Assembly: GCA_021789755.1 (NCBI GenBank)
Contig: JAJYJD010000180.1
Coordinates: forward strand, 1-7,193
Length of the DNA stretch: 7,193 bases
Reading direction: 5' to 3'
Source of the DNA: Bacteroidota bacterium
GTDB lineage: Bacteria > Bacteroidota > Ignavibacteria > Kryptoniales > JAKASW01
The translations under genes were made by a program, and so were the position numbers. Below, one piece after another: positions 6,252 through 7,193 of the stretch (positions within the stretch are counted from its first letter, which is position 1; the number at the start of each line of letters is the position of its first letter). The notes under the pieces are model-generated. The model saw only the letters and a program-made list of their open reading frames with translations, was not told the origin of the DNA and searched no databases.

Positions 6252-6289
6252 AAACGCCCATCTCGAGTTAATGAGGTGTGCGTTTTTTT
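6252..6289 (+). terminator. Rho-independent terminator
   Basis: AAACGC (6252-6257) pairs with GCGTTT (6280-6285). After one C/T mismatch, CATCTC (6259-6264) pairs with GAGGTG (6273-6278) around an eight-base loop, and a run of seven T occupies 6283-6289. It lies 110 bases after the secreted protein's stop; the interval 6142-6251 holds nothing else recognisable. On the minus strand the same hairpin is followed only by TTTAATTTC, so it may act weakly for the convergent operon too. Confidence 0.8.
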
Positions 6290-6306
6290 AGGGTGATAAT
6301 AACGGA

Positions 6307-6657
6307 TCAGATCGGACATATCCGCAGGACTCTTTTACCTAATTCCAACATGTTGATGTCCTGTGTCCAGTCATTTGCAATCGACAACAAGCTCTCCTTC
6401 CGTTTAATGAACTCCGCGAGGTTCGAATCGCCTACTGTTGGCAATTGGCTAACCCTGGAGATGAATTCCCTTATTGTTTTAGAATCATCCTCTATTGGTT
6501 CATCAGGGATCTCAATGCGGTGTTCCATTTCAAACCTGATTGCGGCACAGGCAAAGTCCAACAGATCAAAATCCATGATGCGGGTATCTGGCTCAATGGC
6601 CGCATTGGGAACTTCCTGGCTCAGAAAGTTCAGGAATGAGGTCAGGAGGTCTATCAT
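6307..6657 (-). CDS. Acyl-carrier-protein-like small protein without the phosphopantetheine serine
   Basis: This is a 116-residue cytosolic protein with no signal or membrane segment. Residues about 3-70 follow the acyl carrier protein pattern: an N-terminal helix (LLTSFLNFLSQEV), IEPDTRIMD, then DLLDFACAAIRFEMEHRIEIPDE (31-53) and a final helix after SKTIREFISRV. This aligns with the ACP helix II/III region 'DSLDxVELVxxLEExFxxEIPDE...TVxxxxxYI'. The Ser of the DSL motif is replaced by Leu32, so 4'-phosphopantetheine cannot be attached there. The last ~45 residues are an extension I do not recognise. The start at 6657 follows an in-frame stop; GGAG lies about 11 bases upstream. The gene lies 51 bases after a lipoprotein gene on the same strand, probably in one operon. 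Function is unknown. A structural, binding or immunity-type role rather than acyl transport is inferred. The ACP relationship rests on pattern similarity only. Confidence 0.6.
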   Translation of the reverse strand: MIDLLTSFLNFLSQEVPNAAIEPDTRIMDFDLLDFACAAIRFEMEHRIEIPDEPIEDDSKTIREFISRVSQLPTVGDSNLAEFIKRKESLLSIANDWTQDINMLELGKRVLRICPI

Positions 6658-6708
6658 TCTGCTCTAATCTCCGCTTGCGATATGAGTCCTGATATTTGCC
6701 TCTGTTCA

Positions 6709-7122
6709 TCAATAAACGATGACGGTATCAACTATGTTTTCTCCAGATGGTTGCAGAGCTACCACTCGCAACATTCCTTTCTGTGGATTGACAAGGGGAA
6801 TTCGTAGGTTGCTCAAAGCCGCGGGACATTCTGGCGCTGGACCAGGTCCGGTAAATATCGTCCCAAATATCCTGATAGTCTCTTCAGGGAACCTGAGGCT
6901 TGTATCTATACTCGTCACTTTATTTGTGCAGTCAAGCAGCAAACCAGCAGTGACGGATAGCGTATCACCCTGACCCACCGAGTCCTGTGTGGTTAAACTA
7001 TATATCCGATACTGCACTATGGCGGTATTACTTGGCTGAGTTGTGTGGTTGCACGAAACACTAAAAACAGAAGCGAGAGCCAAAGAAAGTATTTTGGCAA
7101 CCGTGGCTTTTGTCTCTTTCAT
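6709..7122 (-). CDS. Putative lipoprotein of unknown function
   Basis: This 137-residue protein begins MKETKATVAKILSLALASVF and reaches a lipobox-like FSVSC with Cys24, so it is predicted to be processed by signal peptidase II. Asn rather than Asp follows the Cys, which in classic Gram-negative rules favours the outer membrane. The mature part is Thr/Ser-rich and beta-strand-like (QGDTLSVTAGLLLDC, ending SGENIVDTVIVY), possibly a single Ig-like sandwich. Cys65 and Cys99 could form a disulfide. I do not recognise a family. The start at 7122 is preferred over ATG 7137. The upstream gene's TGA overlaps it as ATGA (7119-7122), and GGAAG lies eight bases upstream. The ACP-like gene follows 51 bases later on the same strand. 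Confidence 0.65.
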   Translation of the reverse strand: MKETKATVAKILSLALASVFSVSCNHTTQPSNTAIVQYRIYSLTTQDSVGQGDTLSVTAGLLLDCTNKVTSIDTSLRFPEETIRIFGTIFTGPGPAPECPAALSNLRIPLVNPQKGMLRVVALQPSGENIVDTVIVY

Positions 7123-7193
7123 CGTAGCTTCTTCCATATGCTGTAGTCGCTAACGTCCACGGCAATCACGTCCGTACCACTTCCGCCAGTGGC
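7119..7193 (-). CDS. 3' end of an unknown gene (cut by window edge)
   Basis: The last 24 codons of a minus-strand frame enter from the window edge and end at TGA 7121-7119, overlapping the lipoprotein start by four bases. The peptide reads ATGGSGTDVIAVDVSDY and then SIWKKLR. It is protein-like, and its exact ATGA junction with the next gene supports it as real coding sequence. It cannot be assigned to a family from so short a tail. Confidence 0.55.
   Translation of the reverse strand, partial: ATGGSGTDVIAVDVSDYSIWKKLR

Noticed and set aside
6278..6667. 129-codon plus-strand open frame
   Set aside because: It overlaps the terminator T-run and is antisense to the ACP-like gene; its product shows no family pattern or ribosome binding site, and the minus strand agrees with the neighbouring operon.
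7123..7137. Upstream ATG (7137) for the lipoprotein
   Set aside because: It has no ribosome binding site and would increase the overlap with the upstream gene; the ATGA junction at 7119-7122 is better.

Overview
The window looks like a chromosomal stretch from a bacterium of the Bacteroidota/Chlorobiota/Ignavibacteriota (FCB) branch. The best evidence is the large secreted protein at 3436-6141. It ends in a textbook type IX secretion (T9SS) C-terminal sorting domain of the NYPNPFNPTT...KVYDVLGREV...GVYFYR type, which is especially common in Ignavibacteria-like genomes. The exact class cannot be fixed from the sequence alone.

Layout from left to right. (1) 2-1049, plus strand: the end of an imidazolonepropionase gene (hutI) overlaps a formimidoylglutamase-like arginase-family gene (hutG), a histidine-degradation pair. 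(2) 1056-1611: a small cassette with a truncated GxxExxY/PDDEXK-type gene, bracketed by a ~30-bp repeat in inverted orientation. Its right end is tandemly duplicated with a 64-bp period. It lies exactly between the convergent stop codons of hutG and the next gene. (3) 1613-2557, minus strand: an LD-carboxypeptidase (family S66, peptidoglycan recycling) with all three catalytic residues. (4) 2558-2833: intergenic DNA with a second, diverged inverted pair of the same repeat, then a tRNA promoter. (5) 2834-2906: tRNA-Phe(GAA), followed at 3065-3208 by the N-terminal stub of a tyrosine-recombinase/integrase, read as the scar of an element that integrated at the tRNA. (6) 3436-6141: a 901-residue secreted multidomain protein: signal peptide, NodB-like polysaccharide-deacetylase barrel, golvesin-like domain, ASH/choice-of-anchor-D-like domain, second golvesin-like domain, T9SS sorting domain. 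(7) 6252-6289: a strong hairpin-plus-T-run terminator. (8) 6307-7193, minus strand: a probable three-gene operon. In transcription order it holds the 3' end of an unknown gene, a lipoprotein that overlaps it by ATGA, and a small acyl-carrier-protein-like protein with Leu where the phosphopantetheine serine should be.

The core genes (hut pair, ldcA, tRNA) are ordinary. The accessory interest lies in the repeat-bracketed GxxExxY cassette, the integrase scar beside tRNA-Phe, and the minus-strand operon with a serine-less ACP-like protein. No complete new defence or mobile system can be demonstrated here. The operon at the right edge is cut by the window and is the best place to look further.
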